Part shown: positions 34,884 to 44,435 of the stretch, in pieces | Numbering within the stretch: position 1 is the stretch's first letter | Layout of the letters: each line of letters starts with the position of its first letter | Source: Castanea sativa | Lineage: Eukaryota > Streptophyta > Magnoliopsida > Fagales > Fagaceae | NCBI RefSeq assembly: GCF_040712315.1 | Contig: NC_134015.1 | Span: 14,156,945-14,220,944 of the forward strand | Reading direction: 5' to 3' | Length of the DNA: 64,000 bases | Position numbers and translations under genes: made by a program | Notes under the pieces: generated by a model | Seen by the model: the letters and a program-made list of their open reading frames with translations, nothing else | Told to the model about the DNA's origin: nothing | Databases searched by the model: none

Positions 34884-35483
34884 CTAAAGGGTCTGGTTTA
34901 CATTTGAAGAAATCTCATAGCTTATAATGGGTGAAGTTTCCTCCATCCATGTTACAAAATCATCAACAAATTGAGCATGCTTGGCTAACCCATGTGCTGC
35001 CTTGTTTCCTTCCCTTCGTGTGTGGCAAGTTTCAAACTGGTGCAGCATCTGCATGTGGTGTATAGTTCCAGCAATAATATTGGCTATAGCTGGGGAGGGG
35101 TCTGATTTCCCCTGTATAGCTGAGCATACCAGCTGGCTGTCACTCTCAAAAATTACTTTCTGGAGACTAATATCTGTAGCAAAAATTGCAATTGCCTCCA
35201 TTGCTTTCGCTTCAATTTCCAAAGGTCTCAATGGGATCTCTAACTTCTTACTCATGGCAGCAACCACATGGCCTTGGTCATCTCTTGCTATCACACCAAT
35301 TCCACTCCATTTGTGTTTTGAAAAAACAGCCCCATCCACATTCACCTTATACCATCCATTTGGGGGAGGGACCCACCGGTTTTGAGCTGGTTGTGAATTC
35401 TGCAGCTGGTGTGGCACCTCCTGGGCAAGTGTATACTCATGTAGAAGTCTGGTTGCTGCCCCATAGATCTCCACAGCTGACAT
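34884..35483 (-). pseudogene. LINE 1 RNase H domain
   Basis: Plant-LINE RNase H (RVT_3 type), last domain of ORF2. It would degrade the RNA strand during retrotransposition. Visible blocks: VNVDGAVFSKHKWSG (first Asp), EIEAKAMEAI (Glu), IFESDSQLVCSA (Asp), and HTRREGNKAAHGLAKHA (the HxxREGNxxAHxLA motif). This stretch is open for 199 codons, the best-preserved part of the element, but it is separated from the zf-RVT by stops. The ORF ends 28 bases before the poly(A) tail. Confidence 0.85.
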
Positions 35484-35519
35484 ATTCCTTCCTCCCTATC
35501 TCACATCATTTCTGTTGCG

Positions 35520-36110
35520 CTATATACTCCAAGCAATCATCAGTATCACATCCAACAAGCTTGAGTTAGTACCTTGGTTCATCATACACTGCCACAAGAT
35601 GTCCAGAAAATCCCCTTGACCTTCAACCACATTACTTAGATTGCAATGGGACCAGACTGCCTTTGCCTTTGTGCAGTGACATAGGACATGAATTATAGTT
35701 TCTGGACTCAGACCACATTCTTCACAGGTCGAGTTGTCAATGACCTTTCTATGGAAGAGGTTCATTCTTGTTGGCAAGATGTTTTGACATGCTCTGTAGC
35801 CAAAGTTTCTCACCTTACTTGGAGTTTTTGCTTTCCACAGTCTTTGCTAGAACCAGTGCTTGCCTGAAGGGTCCGAGCTTTCTCCACCATTTCTGTCTCT
35901 ATTTCTCGCTAAGTGGTAGGCACTCTTTACACTGAATTTCCCATTAGCAGCTGCTGTCCATACCAGCCTATCAGCTGGTAGTGTTGTGCTTAAGGGGATG
36001 CTTAATATGGAGTCTGCATCATGTTCAAGGAAGACATCCCGAACCATGTTGGTTTTCCAGGCTCCACATTCAACATCAATGAGTGCACTAACCATTGTCT
36101 CCACGGGTAG
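35520..36110 (-). pseudogene. LINE 1 zf-RVT region
   Basis: Two frames carry the plant-LINE zinc-binding reverse-transcriptase domain. ADRLVWTAAANGKFSVKSAY is the start; TPSKVRNFGYRACQNILPTR and RKVIDNSTCEECGLSPETII follow, then HVLCHC. The C..C and H...C residues are present. A stop near 35847 splits it. Confidence 0.8.
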
Positions 36111-36119
36111 GATTCTTGG
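36111..36119. repeat. 9-bp target duplication, left
   Basis: GATTCTTGG at 36111-36119 recurs exactly at 36715-36723. Removing the insertion and one copy restores the LINE reading frame (SSPPRILPVETMV). Confidence 0.9.
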
Positions 36120-36220
36120 CAAGGAAGTCAATACCGTATCGGAGGCTATACCGGTTTGGCCACCGGTACGATATATTTCGGATACCGGTTAATACCAGTT
36201 TACCGTTTCGGGTTTACCGC

Positions 36221-36286
<66 letters not shown>

Positions 36287-36714
36287 CAAAATCTCTAAAA
36301 CCATGTTTATAAGCATATAATATTTCACTTATATTATAGTAAATATAAAAGTGTATCATAAAACATTATCTCAATTTAGAACAAATTATTCATAATTTTA
36401 GACTTTAGTATCAATTAAAAGAAGAAAAAAAAAACACAATATAAAAAATAGAAAACTTAGTTGTTCATTGCATACTAAGAAAACAAATAATACTAATAAA
36501 TTAATGTAAATAAGTTACCATTATACCCTTATGAAAATTCAAAAATTACAAAACTAAAAAAAAAAAAAAAGCTTTTTTTTGTACCGGCTGGTACTGCCCG
36601 AAATTGACCGGTACGACCGGTATTTTTTCCGGTACAAAATAGAAGTGTACCGATACCGGTGCACTGGCCGGTACGGTATGTACCGGCCGGTACCAGTACG
36701 GTATCGACCACCCT
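36120..36714. mobile_element. MULE-like non-autonomous element, copy 2
   Basis: 595 bp with perfect 9-bp target duplication GATTCTTGG. It begins CAAGGAAGTCAATACCGTAT like copy 1 and ends in CCGGTACCAGTACGGTATCG followed by ACCACCCT. The reverse complement of the right end (AGGGTGGTCGATACCGTACTGG) is an imperfect inverted repeat of the left. It contains an (AT)n run at 36225-36275 and CCGGTAC motifs. No transposase. It lies within LINE 1 ORF2. Confidence 0.8.
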
Positions 36715-37107
36715 GATTCTTGGTGGTGAGGATATACAAAATGTGGTTGGGTTGTTTGTTCATTTGCCCTTCCAAATGTTGATTTCTCTTCCATTGCCTA
36801 CCTGCCATTTAACCCCATCTTTGATTAGAGATTGGGTTATCCAAATACTCCTACAAACAAAGGATGGGTGGTGGCCTTTCCTAGCTTGTATAAAATCTTC
36901 ATCAGGGAAGTATTTGCTTTTAAAAACTCTATAGAAAAGTGAGTTACCACCTTGCTGCAGCCGCTAGCCTTGTTTAGCCAAGAGAGCAATATTAAAGGCC
37001 CTTAAGTCTCTAAAGCCCATGCCACCTTCAATCTTCGGTTCACATAGTTTGTCCTAATTCATCCATGCCATTTTTCGTTCATTTCCCTTCTGTCCCCACC
37101 AAACATT

Positions 37108-38361
37108 CTAGACCAAACTTATCATGTCATCACATAGGTTCTTTGGCAGCAGAAAACAGCTCATGGTGTGTGCTAGAACAGCCTGTGCTACTGCTTTTAT
37201 AAGTATTTCCTTGCCTGCACTAGATAAGAGCTTCTCTTTCCAACCCGATAATTTGTTAGCCAATCTTTCTTTCAATTGCTGGAATGTGTTCCGCTTCGAT
37301 CGCCCTACCAATGACGGCAACCCAAGATATTTCTCATGTTGCTTAATAATTTCTGCTCCAAACACTTGTTTAATGCTCCGAATAGAATAGGTTACAGAAG
37401 TGAGGCAATGCATGACAGTGTTAACCCACTTAGAATGAAACCCTATTCTTAACATAATTTGCTCTAAACCTCCCCATTCCACCTGGTTGTATGCTTTGCT
37501 CATATCCAATTTCAATGCCATCTCGCCCACCTTACCACCCCGTTTCTGGCTAATGTGGTTCATAACCTCAAAAGCCACAAGAATATTATCTGTGATGAGT
37601 CTATTGGCCATAAACGCACTCTGATTCTCCCTTATGATGGATGGTAACAGTACTTTGAGTCTGTTGGCTATGACTTTAGTTGCAATTCTTGAGACAACAT
37701 TACTTAGACTAATGGGGCAGTATTCAGAAATTTTCTTGGGGCTTTTTACTTTGGGAATGAGTATGATATGAGTTTCATTAAATTTTTCTGGTGTGACCCC
37801 CAAATTCAAAAAATCCAACACAAATTTCGTTACACAATCTCCTACGATTGGCCAAAAATGCTGATAAAAGAGGGGATTCATACCGTTCGATCCTAGGGCT
37901 TTCAGTGGATGCATTTGTTTAAGAGCTTTCTTCACCTCTGCAGCTTCGAAATCTTTGGTAAGCAACACATTCATGGGTTCAGAAACTCTGGCATCAATGG
38001 CATCAAGGAGTTCATCCTGAACAGATGTATGGGAGGTGCTGAACAAGTTCTGGTAATAATTGATGGCGATATTCGTCACTATTGTCGGATCTTCTTGCCA
38101 TTGATTGGCTTCATCCTTTAGCCCAAAGACTGTATTTTTCTGCTTCCTACTCGATGCCTTTTCATGGAAGTACCGAGTATTTTTATCTCCAGATTTTGCC
38201 CAGGAACTTCTTGATCTTTGATGCCACATGTCTTCCTCCATGGCATATAATTTGTTCAACTTTTGTCTTGTTTCGCATATCTGTGTTTGGTTCAAGAGCC
38301 CAACTGCGTGAGTCTCTAGCACTTGCAATTTTCTTTGCATCTGCTCTATGTTCCATCCCAC
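37108..38361 (-). pseudogene. LINE 1 reverse transcriptase with internal deletion
   Basis: A 417-codon open frame covers the pre-RT linker (SRSSWAKSGDKNTRYFHEKA) and the RT fingers and palm start. Recognisable blocks: KALGSNGMNPLFYQHFW, ETHIILIPKVKSPKKISEYC, PISLSNVVSRIATKVIANRL, NQSAFMANRLITDNILVAFE and LDMSKAYNQVEW. After VTYSIR the frame jumps to KYLGLPSLVGRSKRNTF, a thumb block. The GLRQGDPLSPYLF and FADD catalytic blocks that should lie between (roughly 120-140 residues) are missing, yet the frame is kept. The enzyme could not polymerise. Confidence 0.9.
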
Positions 38362-38439
38362 ATGTCCGAAAACTCGTGAGTTCCACCCCGTTAAGGCTCT
38401 TCTACAACTTTCTAAGCAGCCTTCAATTGGGTTTGTCCC

Positions 38440-39256
38440 CTACATCAGCAACCCAGATTCCCATGCTTCCTTGACAACCTCTTTGCACTGATCGTGTTTA
38501 AGCCACATAGACTCAAAACGAAAGAGTTTGGCTCTCCTCTTTGTTTGTTGTGGTGCTTGGTCTAATCTCAGCACTAGGACACAGTGGTTTGAGGCTGAAT
38601 TTGCTACATGATATAGTTTTGCTCTTGGGAATTTTCTTCGCCACTCCATTGTCCCTAGGGCTCTATCAATTCCTTCTTTAATGCATCCAAAATCCCTTCT
38701 ATCTACTGCCCATGTGAACCAAGAACCTGTAAAACCCAAGTCTATCAAACCAGTGTAATTCAAGCACTCTCTGAAATTCGCAATGTCTGCTGGATCTGCT
38801 CACTCCCCCCTCCTTTTCATTAACACTAAGAATTTCATTAAAATCTCCTATACATGCCCATGGTTTATTAATCTGTTGCCCAAGACATTTTAGTGTCTCC
38901 CATGACTCTGTTCTCTTGTGTGTGATAGGATTGCCATAGAACCAGGTTAATCTCCATTCTCCAATGTCACCACCAGAATCAATCACAACATCAATATACC
39001 AACGATTAATAAATCTTACTGTAACCTTTATCTCAGGCTTCCATAGTAATGCCAAACCCCCACTTCTACCCTTACTTGCCACCACAATTCCTTGTACCCA
39101 CCCAATTTCTCTTTGAACCCTCTTCATTTCTTCCACTATTAGCTTGGTTTCCATGAGAAAAACCAAACTGAAATCTTCTTTTCTAATCACCTTTTTTAGG
39201 GCTTGAACTGCCCAAGGGGTCCCAAGCCCTAGGCAGTTCCAACTCAGAATACTCAT
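38440..39256 (-). pseudogene. LINE 1 apurinic-type endonuclease, frameshifted
   Basis: ORF2 start, MSILSWNCLGLGTPWAVQAL, an exonuclease-endonuclease-phosphatase fold that nicks target DNA. It shows WNC, FLMETKL (catalytic Glu), WRLTWFYGNP and CIGDFNEIL (Asp-x-Asn). A frameshift near 38735 moves the rest to another frame (LGFTGSWFTWAVDRRDFGCI). The catalytic SDH near the end reads SNH, losing the Asp. The start is chosen at the usual LINE MSILSWN. Confidence 0.85.
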
Positions 39257-39357
39257 TGGTCCTGGCGAGGTTGCTGTGCAACCTCCGCCAATCTCAAGTG
39301 TTGTTTAAGAATTTCTGCCAAACATACCTCATCTGTCTCATACTTCAACCTTTTCCT

Positions 39358-41143
39358 CTAGGGAATGTTCCGTTCTAGCTCTCCCAAGGTTTTTCTCTTT
39401 GGCCCTTCCTCCTTTGAGGGCTCCTCCACTCCCATGGTGTTGCTTTGATCACGCTGGAATCTCTTCCATCTTCCAATCTCCACGGCACGGTGAGGCGCTC
39501 CATCCTCCTTTCCACCCACTAGTCCCTCCTCTGCTATACCCCTTTGCTCGCTCTGATACGCACTTTGTTTTGGGGCTAGAGTTATATTTTCTTTGCTGTT
39601 TGCCTTGGGTTTTTTAGTGGGAGTTAGCGTGTGTTTGGATTGGGAGGCTGCGTCCAGCGTCCAGCCTTCAGTTTTTTTTTTCCCCTTCCCAGCCGCAGTT
39701 GTTGACCAAGTCTTCCGTGAACAGTGCATTCGTGCACTGTTCACGGACCCACAAATTTTACTTTTCAGCCACTTTTTCATTAAAAATGGGTCCCGCGGTA
39801 CTATTCACACATTTTAAAATTATTTTGCTACAGTGTTTTCAGTTTTCAGCAATAAGTTCTATCCAAACGGACCCCTAAACTCTTTTTTTGCTGACCGGTA
39901 CTGGGGCCTGACTTAGAAATATCCCTCTTTCCCCCGGGTTGATTTGCAGTTGGGTTATGTCCCTCTACACGGTCCATTTTTTTTGCTAACATCCACTTTG
40001 GAGTCCATTAGCCCATTGTCTTTATTACTGGGCCCAACAACTATTCTATCTTTCCCTCCTATATTTTGAAATTTGGATTCCTTTTCATCCTTCTAGGATT
40101 TCGTGCTCACCGTATCCCGAAAGTCAGCTTCCAAGATTACATCCTTTCCTGTCACATCATCGGTTTTTAGTACTTTCACCCCATCACACGTTTCCTTGAC
40201 TATCCCTGTTGATTTCTCCGGATTTTCTGTTGCCATCTCAGCTGCGTCTTGGCTATGGACACTGGTCGCTTCTACCAGTGTGGGGACCACTTCCATCGTG
40301 TCCGTCGCAATGCTCACCGCAGGTTCCCCATCTCCTCTATCCCCTGCGCTGTTCCAATGGGTACACCACTGGTTTCATCAGCCTTACTGTTTCGCTTTGT
40401 GTTTACCTGTACCCTTTGGGGTTGTTGCAGCCTATCATAGTTTGCTCTTAACCAAGCGCCATACTACTGATCTTTTTGTTGAAGCGAAACCTTACTGCGT
40501 ATCCATACTCCACAATCCCTTTCGTCATGGTTTAGTTTACCGCACCAATAACAAAATATTGGCAGTCGTTCATATCGAAAAGAGACCCATGTCGAGGACG
40601 GGCCTCCAAACTTCACCATCCTCCTACGACACAATGGTTGTGTGATATCAATTTTTACGCGGACTCGAATACATTTGCCCAGCAGATTACCTCTTGCTGG
40701 GATGTCCACCTCTTCCACTTCTCCCAGTGTATTTCCAACCCGGACCCCAATTTCCTTAGTCATTCTTCTTGCTGGGAGATCATGTATCTGTATCCAAAAG
40801 CTAGCTGAGTCAAAGCTAATGTTTTCTATCTGCTCCTCATCACCCAGTTTGTGCAGCACTATAAGATATTTGTCAAATGACCACGGTCCCATGCTCAGCA
40901 CACCTCGTCTTCAAATAAAATGATGGCTTTATTCTCCCCCAGGTCATGAAGCTCAAAGCTCTGTTCTGTTTTCCATGCCCCCTTCATCGTCCTTGCCACT
41001 GCTTCAAGGTTGACCCTCCTTTTTGTAAAGAACTTTGCCACCAAGGCTGCCCCCTCGACCACTGTTGTATTAGCAAAATCATGTTCTATCCCCTCCCTCT
41101 CTATGAGAGAGAGTTTCTTCCATCTTGAGCACACATTGTCCAT
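39358..41143 (-). pseudogene. LINE 1 ORF1 (DUF4283 and CCHC zinc knuckle)
   Basis: The nucleic-acid-binding protein of plant LINEs. The start at 41143 reads MDNVCSRWKKLSLIEREG. DUF4283 continues across a frameshift near 40898 (VLSMGPWSFDKYLIVLHKL, then SFWIQIHDLPARRMT), followed by GKCIRVRVKIDI. The zinc knuckle CYWCGKLNHDERDC lies at about 40500. A stop ends the frame at 40464; Ser/Thr- and Lys-rich downstream parts (40093-40317 and 39358-39620) are separated by stops and by a MITE at 39622-39882. Confidence 0.8.
39622..39882. mobile_element. MITE inside LINE 1 ORF1
   Basis: The ends AGTTAGCGTGTGTTTGGATT and the reverse complement of ATCCAAACGGACCCCTAAACT pair imperfectly. The interior holds the palindrome GAACAGTGCATTCGTGCACTGTTC and GGTCCCGCGGTACTATTCAC. 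A related fragment lies at 62300-62396. Confidence 0.65.
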
Positions 41144-41287
41144 ACTACACCCTCGCTATCACTGAAATTTTTCACACTCCGAGGAGGAAAAGAGCTGCTA
41201 GCACCATGGCAAGCAAAAGTTTTCACCTCTAAGGTTCAGAGAGAACCCAGAGAGAAAAAGACTACCACTTGGTTCTTTTTCACCTCT

Positions 41288-42248
41288 AAGCAGCAGTACT
41301 AGTCATTCTATTGATAGAGAGCAGCAGCAGCAACAACAATGCTTTCAAAGGTGAGGAGTGTGTGGCTGCAATGGTGAGAGTTGGATTGTCTTGTGTTGCT
41401 CATTCATCAAAAGAACGTTTTAGTATGAGAGAGTCCTTATCCAAGTTGCAAGAAATTAAAAGGAGTTTTATAGGATTTTGAAGCATTGCGTTAACACTTC
41501 TGTACAGAGTTTATGTTTATTGCTCAAGCTATTTAAGCTTATATTTTTTTTTTATGACTAGAGCTGAAAATTGATGTTAGTCTCTTTAACGGCCAATTAA
41601 TGTGATCATATGTCAAACCATATTGCATTTTCTTTGTCAAACCCCAAATTGAGGCAGTTCAGAAATTTCTTATGTGTATACTTGCTAAAATAAGATAAGA
41701 TAAAAGCTTAGACAACCATTAATGAATGCAAATTGAGCTATCCTGTTTTCATTTTCCTTTAACCTTACTGCTTCACATGCTCTAGGAAACATGTTCTGTG
41801 GTTTTTGTAAGAAATCAATCGATGTCTTTTATATTCCCTGCTCAATCTAATTCAACTTATCGCCTGTTTTGTCAACATTAGCATAACCCAAAGTGTAGCA
41901 TTTTATGCCATAGAAGTTCCCTGTTTCCCTTACTGCTCTATTTTCATCCATCAAGAACGTACTCTCGTATACATGGCCTAAGATCCTATGGTAGAGTCAA
42001 ATCCCCAAGGCAAGCCTAAATATTCATAAATGGGTTTGCAAGTATTTTCAGATGATGAATTCCACTATGTTTATATATATTCCCAGTTAAAATATTCATA
42101 TGAGAATCTTTAAACTAGGAAGGAAAACCAAAAGGATATGGATACAGACAAGGGCTGCCTAGATCCAAAATAGGCTTTAAATATTGACCCATTCTCATAC
42201 CTCAAAAATAAAGAAAATAATATATTTCTTTTTATTTAAAAATTACTG
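41288..42248 (+). pseudogene. tail of receptor-kinase pseudogene 2 and its 3' flank
   Basis: Resumes exon 2 after LINE 1 with a Ser/Asn repeat region, then GEECVAAMVRVGLSCVAHSS and KERFSMRESLSKLQEIK in broken frames to about 41480. The remainder (41481-42248) aligns with the 3' flank of pseudogene 1 and with 4365-4740. It ends at the left target duplication of the next insertion. Confidence 0.8.
42238..42248 (+). repeat. target-site duplication, left of LINE/transporter insertion
   Basis: AAAAATTACTG here and at 44381-44391 (11 of 11) flank the insertion 42249-44380. The sequence after the right copy (TATTAATTACAATAAATCC) is the continuation seen in the paralogous flanks at 4672 and 31133, which proves the insertion limits. 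Confidence 0.85.
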
Positions 42249-43430
42249 TTTTTTTTTTTTAGAATCAGTACCGTGCATTTTATTAATCAAGGCTTTGTAA
42301 GTCAGCCTGAAGTACATCTGCAAGTTCTAGTGGTACATCTTCCATCTAGACTTGTCAAAAAAGGGAAAGGATTGCTCGTCTCGCAAGTGAGTGAGCTACA
42401 GTATTGCATTGCCTACGTATATGCGTATAACTTACATCTGAAAGCTACAGTATTGCATTGCCTACATACATGCATATAACTTACATCTGAAAAACTAGAG
42501 GCCAAATACCGTATATCTTGAACAAGGTGTCCGAAGTGAGCTAGAGTGTGTGAACCAGTTTTGAGAGCAATGATGAGGGTCTGAGAGTCTCCTTCCAACA
42601 CTACTTGGGTGAAACCAGTTTCCTATGCTAGGACTAATGCTCTTCTCGCTACCAATGCTTCAACTTCAATAACCGTTAAGGGAAGGGGAATTTGTTGAGA
42701 AAGGGACGTTATGACCTGCCCATTTCCATTCTGAATTACAACTCGTATTCTCGCACAGTTGTCTTCTTGAAATAGAGCACCATCAAAGTTTATTTTGTAA
42801 TGCTCATTACCTAGTGGTATCCATCGTGCTGGGGTTTTTTGCATACCAGAGGTCGTGGTGGTGTTGTGTAGAGAAAATTCCTCCAGTCTGACTTTGGCCT
42901 GTGAGAACAGTTGACCAAGTGTACTACTAGCTTTCCCAAACCTAAGGCTATTCCTCCTATTCCGCAATGCCCATACTACCATAGAAAATAATGTCGGATC
43001 TCTATTGTCTGCGAAAATACTGCTGATAAGATCGAGAAAGGAAGTTTTTTGCTTTAAGCTACTATGGTTCCATGACGGATTTAGGGACCATAGTTCTTCA
43101 AGCTTTGGGCAGCAATAAAGAGCATGGAGCACATCTTCAATAATTTTTCTCCTCACCAAGTTCATCTTTGTAGGTAGTGAATTTTTAGATGCTTTCCATA
43201 CCAGTTGCTTGACCCTACTCGGAATTGGCAGACTCCAAATTGATTGCCAAAGCGGTTTCAAATTCTCATAGTCCGATTGCCTAGGTCTGCTATATGCCTC
43301 CTCAAGTTGCAAAAATTTGTAACTCGATTTAACTGAATACTCTCCATTCAGGTTGTGTGGCCAAATTAATTCATTTGGTTGGTCTGTGTGGCAGAGGGGT
43401 ATCGTGCTCACCAAAGCTGCTTCAATTTGG
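42249..43430 (-). pseudogene. LINE 2, 5'-truncated 3' end (zf-RVT and RNase H)
   Basis: Minus strand with poly(T) at 42249-42260 as its tail. The frame from about 43468 to 42623 has NELIWPHNLNGEYSVKSSYK, LPIPSRVKQLVWKASKNSLP, an RNase H start INFDGALFQEDN and VIEVEALVARRALVLA. A stop at 42623 and then EGDSQTLIIAL (42601-42413) complete RNase H partly. The zf-RVT is shortened: RRKIIEDV runs directly to LHALYCCPKLEELW, so the first Cys pair is lost. A 49-bp tandem duplication lies at 42395-42443/42444-42492. Confidence 0.85.
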
Positions 43431-43935
43431 GCACCGCGATTGCTCTGTTGGGCACTGCAATTAGTCAACTGGTGTTCGGTAGACTTGGGGACCGAATAGG
43501 AAGGCGGCGCGTGTACGGCATAGCATTGATGATAATGGTGGTGAGCTCGCTGGGCTGTGGCTTTTCGATTTGCAAATCAAGAGAGTGCGTTCTGGTGAGC
43601 CTCTCGTTTTTCAGGTTCGTTTTGGGGTTGGAATTGGTGGGGACTACCCTCTATCGGCAACGATTATGTCTGAGTTCGCTAACAAGAGGACACGTGGTGC
43701 CTTCATAGCCGCTGTGTTTTCGATGCAAGGGTTTGGAATCTTGGCATCATCGACGGTCATGATGGTCGTGTGTGCCATATTCGACCATGTGTTGAAGTCA
43801 AATGATGGTACAGTTTCGGTTGATCACACGCCCAAAGGAGTTGATATTGCATGGAGATTGATACTGATGCTAGGTGCTGTACTAGCTGCATTGACATATT
43901 ATTGGAGGATGATGATGCCTGAGACTGCCAGGTAA
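43431..43935 (+). pseudogene. inorganic phosphate transporter (PHT1 family) fragment
   Basis: A major-facilitator phosphate:H+ symporter fragment. It begins [20 protein letters not shown], continues [20 protein letters not shown], and after a one-base frameshift near 43634 carries the PHT1 signature [33 protein letters not shown] and [16 protein letters not shown]. This spans about 165 of the family's roughly 530 residues (transmembrane segments 2 to 6 region). The N-terminal part and C-terminal half are absent. A possible splice donor (CCAG-GTAACC) follows PETAR at 43932, so intron sequence may be included downstream. It lies antisense to LINE 2 inside one insertion. Confidence 0.85.
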
Positions 43936-44380
43936 CCACTAACCACACACATTTTTCCTTAATTATCTTCTTATTTTATTTTTTTATTTATATTTTTATA
44001 TATGTTTTGGTTGACAATTCAATTCATCTACATTTGTCCTCACACTGTACCTTTCAGGGTTTAAGTATTTGGTTTTAGAGTAATTAATACTAATATTCCT
44101 CTAAAAACAAACAATGTAGTATATATCCCATAAAAAATAAAAACATCAGCAACTATATATGTTAAGTTATTTTTTTAAATAAATATATACAGTATTTTTA
44201 ATTTTCGATTATAATTATCAGGAGCGGATGCCATCGGTTGAAACTTTATAAAAAAAAAACACATAAGAGGCCAAAATGTGGGACAAATTTGAGAATTGAA
44301 AATAGTATAAGGTGCTGGGTCAATGTGTCAACAAGCCCATTAGGCAGAAGTTGGTGAGTGGCCCTGTGATGGCTTTTGAT
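43936..44380. other. remaining part of the insertion, possible transporter intron
   Basis: AT-rich sequence without coding signal, starting at a possible donor GTAACC. It ends at the right 11-bp target duplication. Its origin is unknown; intron of the transporter is one option. Confidence 0.45.
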
Positions 44381-44435
44381 AAAAATTACTGTATTAATTA
44401 CAATAAATCCTTTTAATACTTTCAATTATATAGAA

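Larger units (their letters stand above)
34836..41287 (-). mobile_element. near full-length L1-type LINE (LINE 1)
   Basis: Minus-strand element with its poly(A) tail as poly(T) at 34836-34856, a 12-bp target duplication, ORF1, then ORF2 with endonuclease, reverse transcriptase, zf-RVT and RNase H. About 6.45 kb, or 5.85 kb without the nested MULE-like copy. A 0.26-kb MITE lies in ORF1. Multiple frameshifts, an endonuclease catalytic change and loss of the reverse transcriptase catalytic block make it inactive. It sits inside exon 2 of receptor-kinase pseudogene 2. Confidence 0.9.

Noticed and set aside
35186..35569. Plus-strand ORFs opposite the LINE RNase H
   Set aside because: They are antisense shadows of the minus-strand LINE frames.
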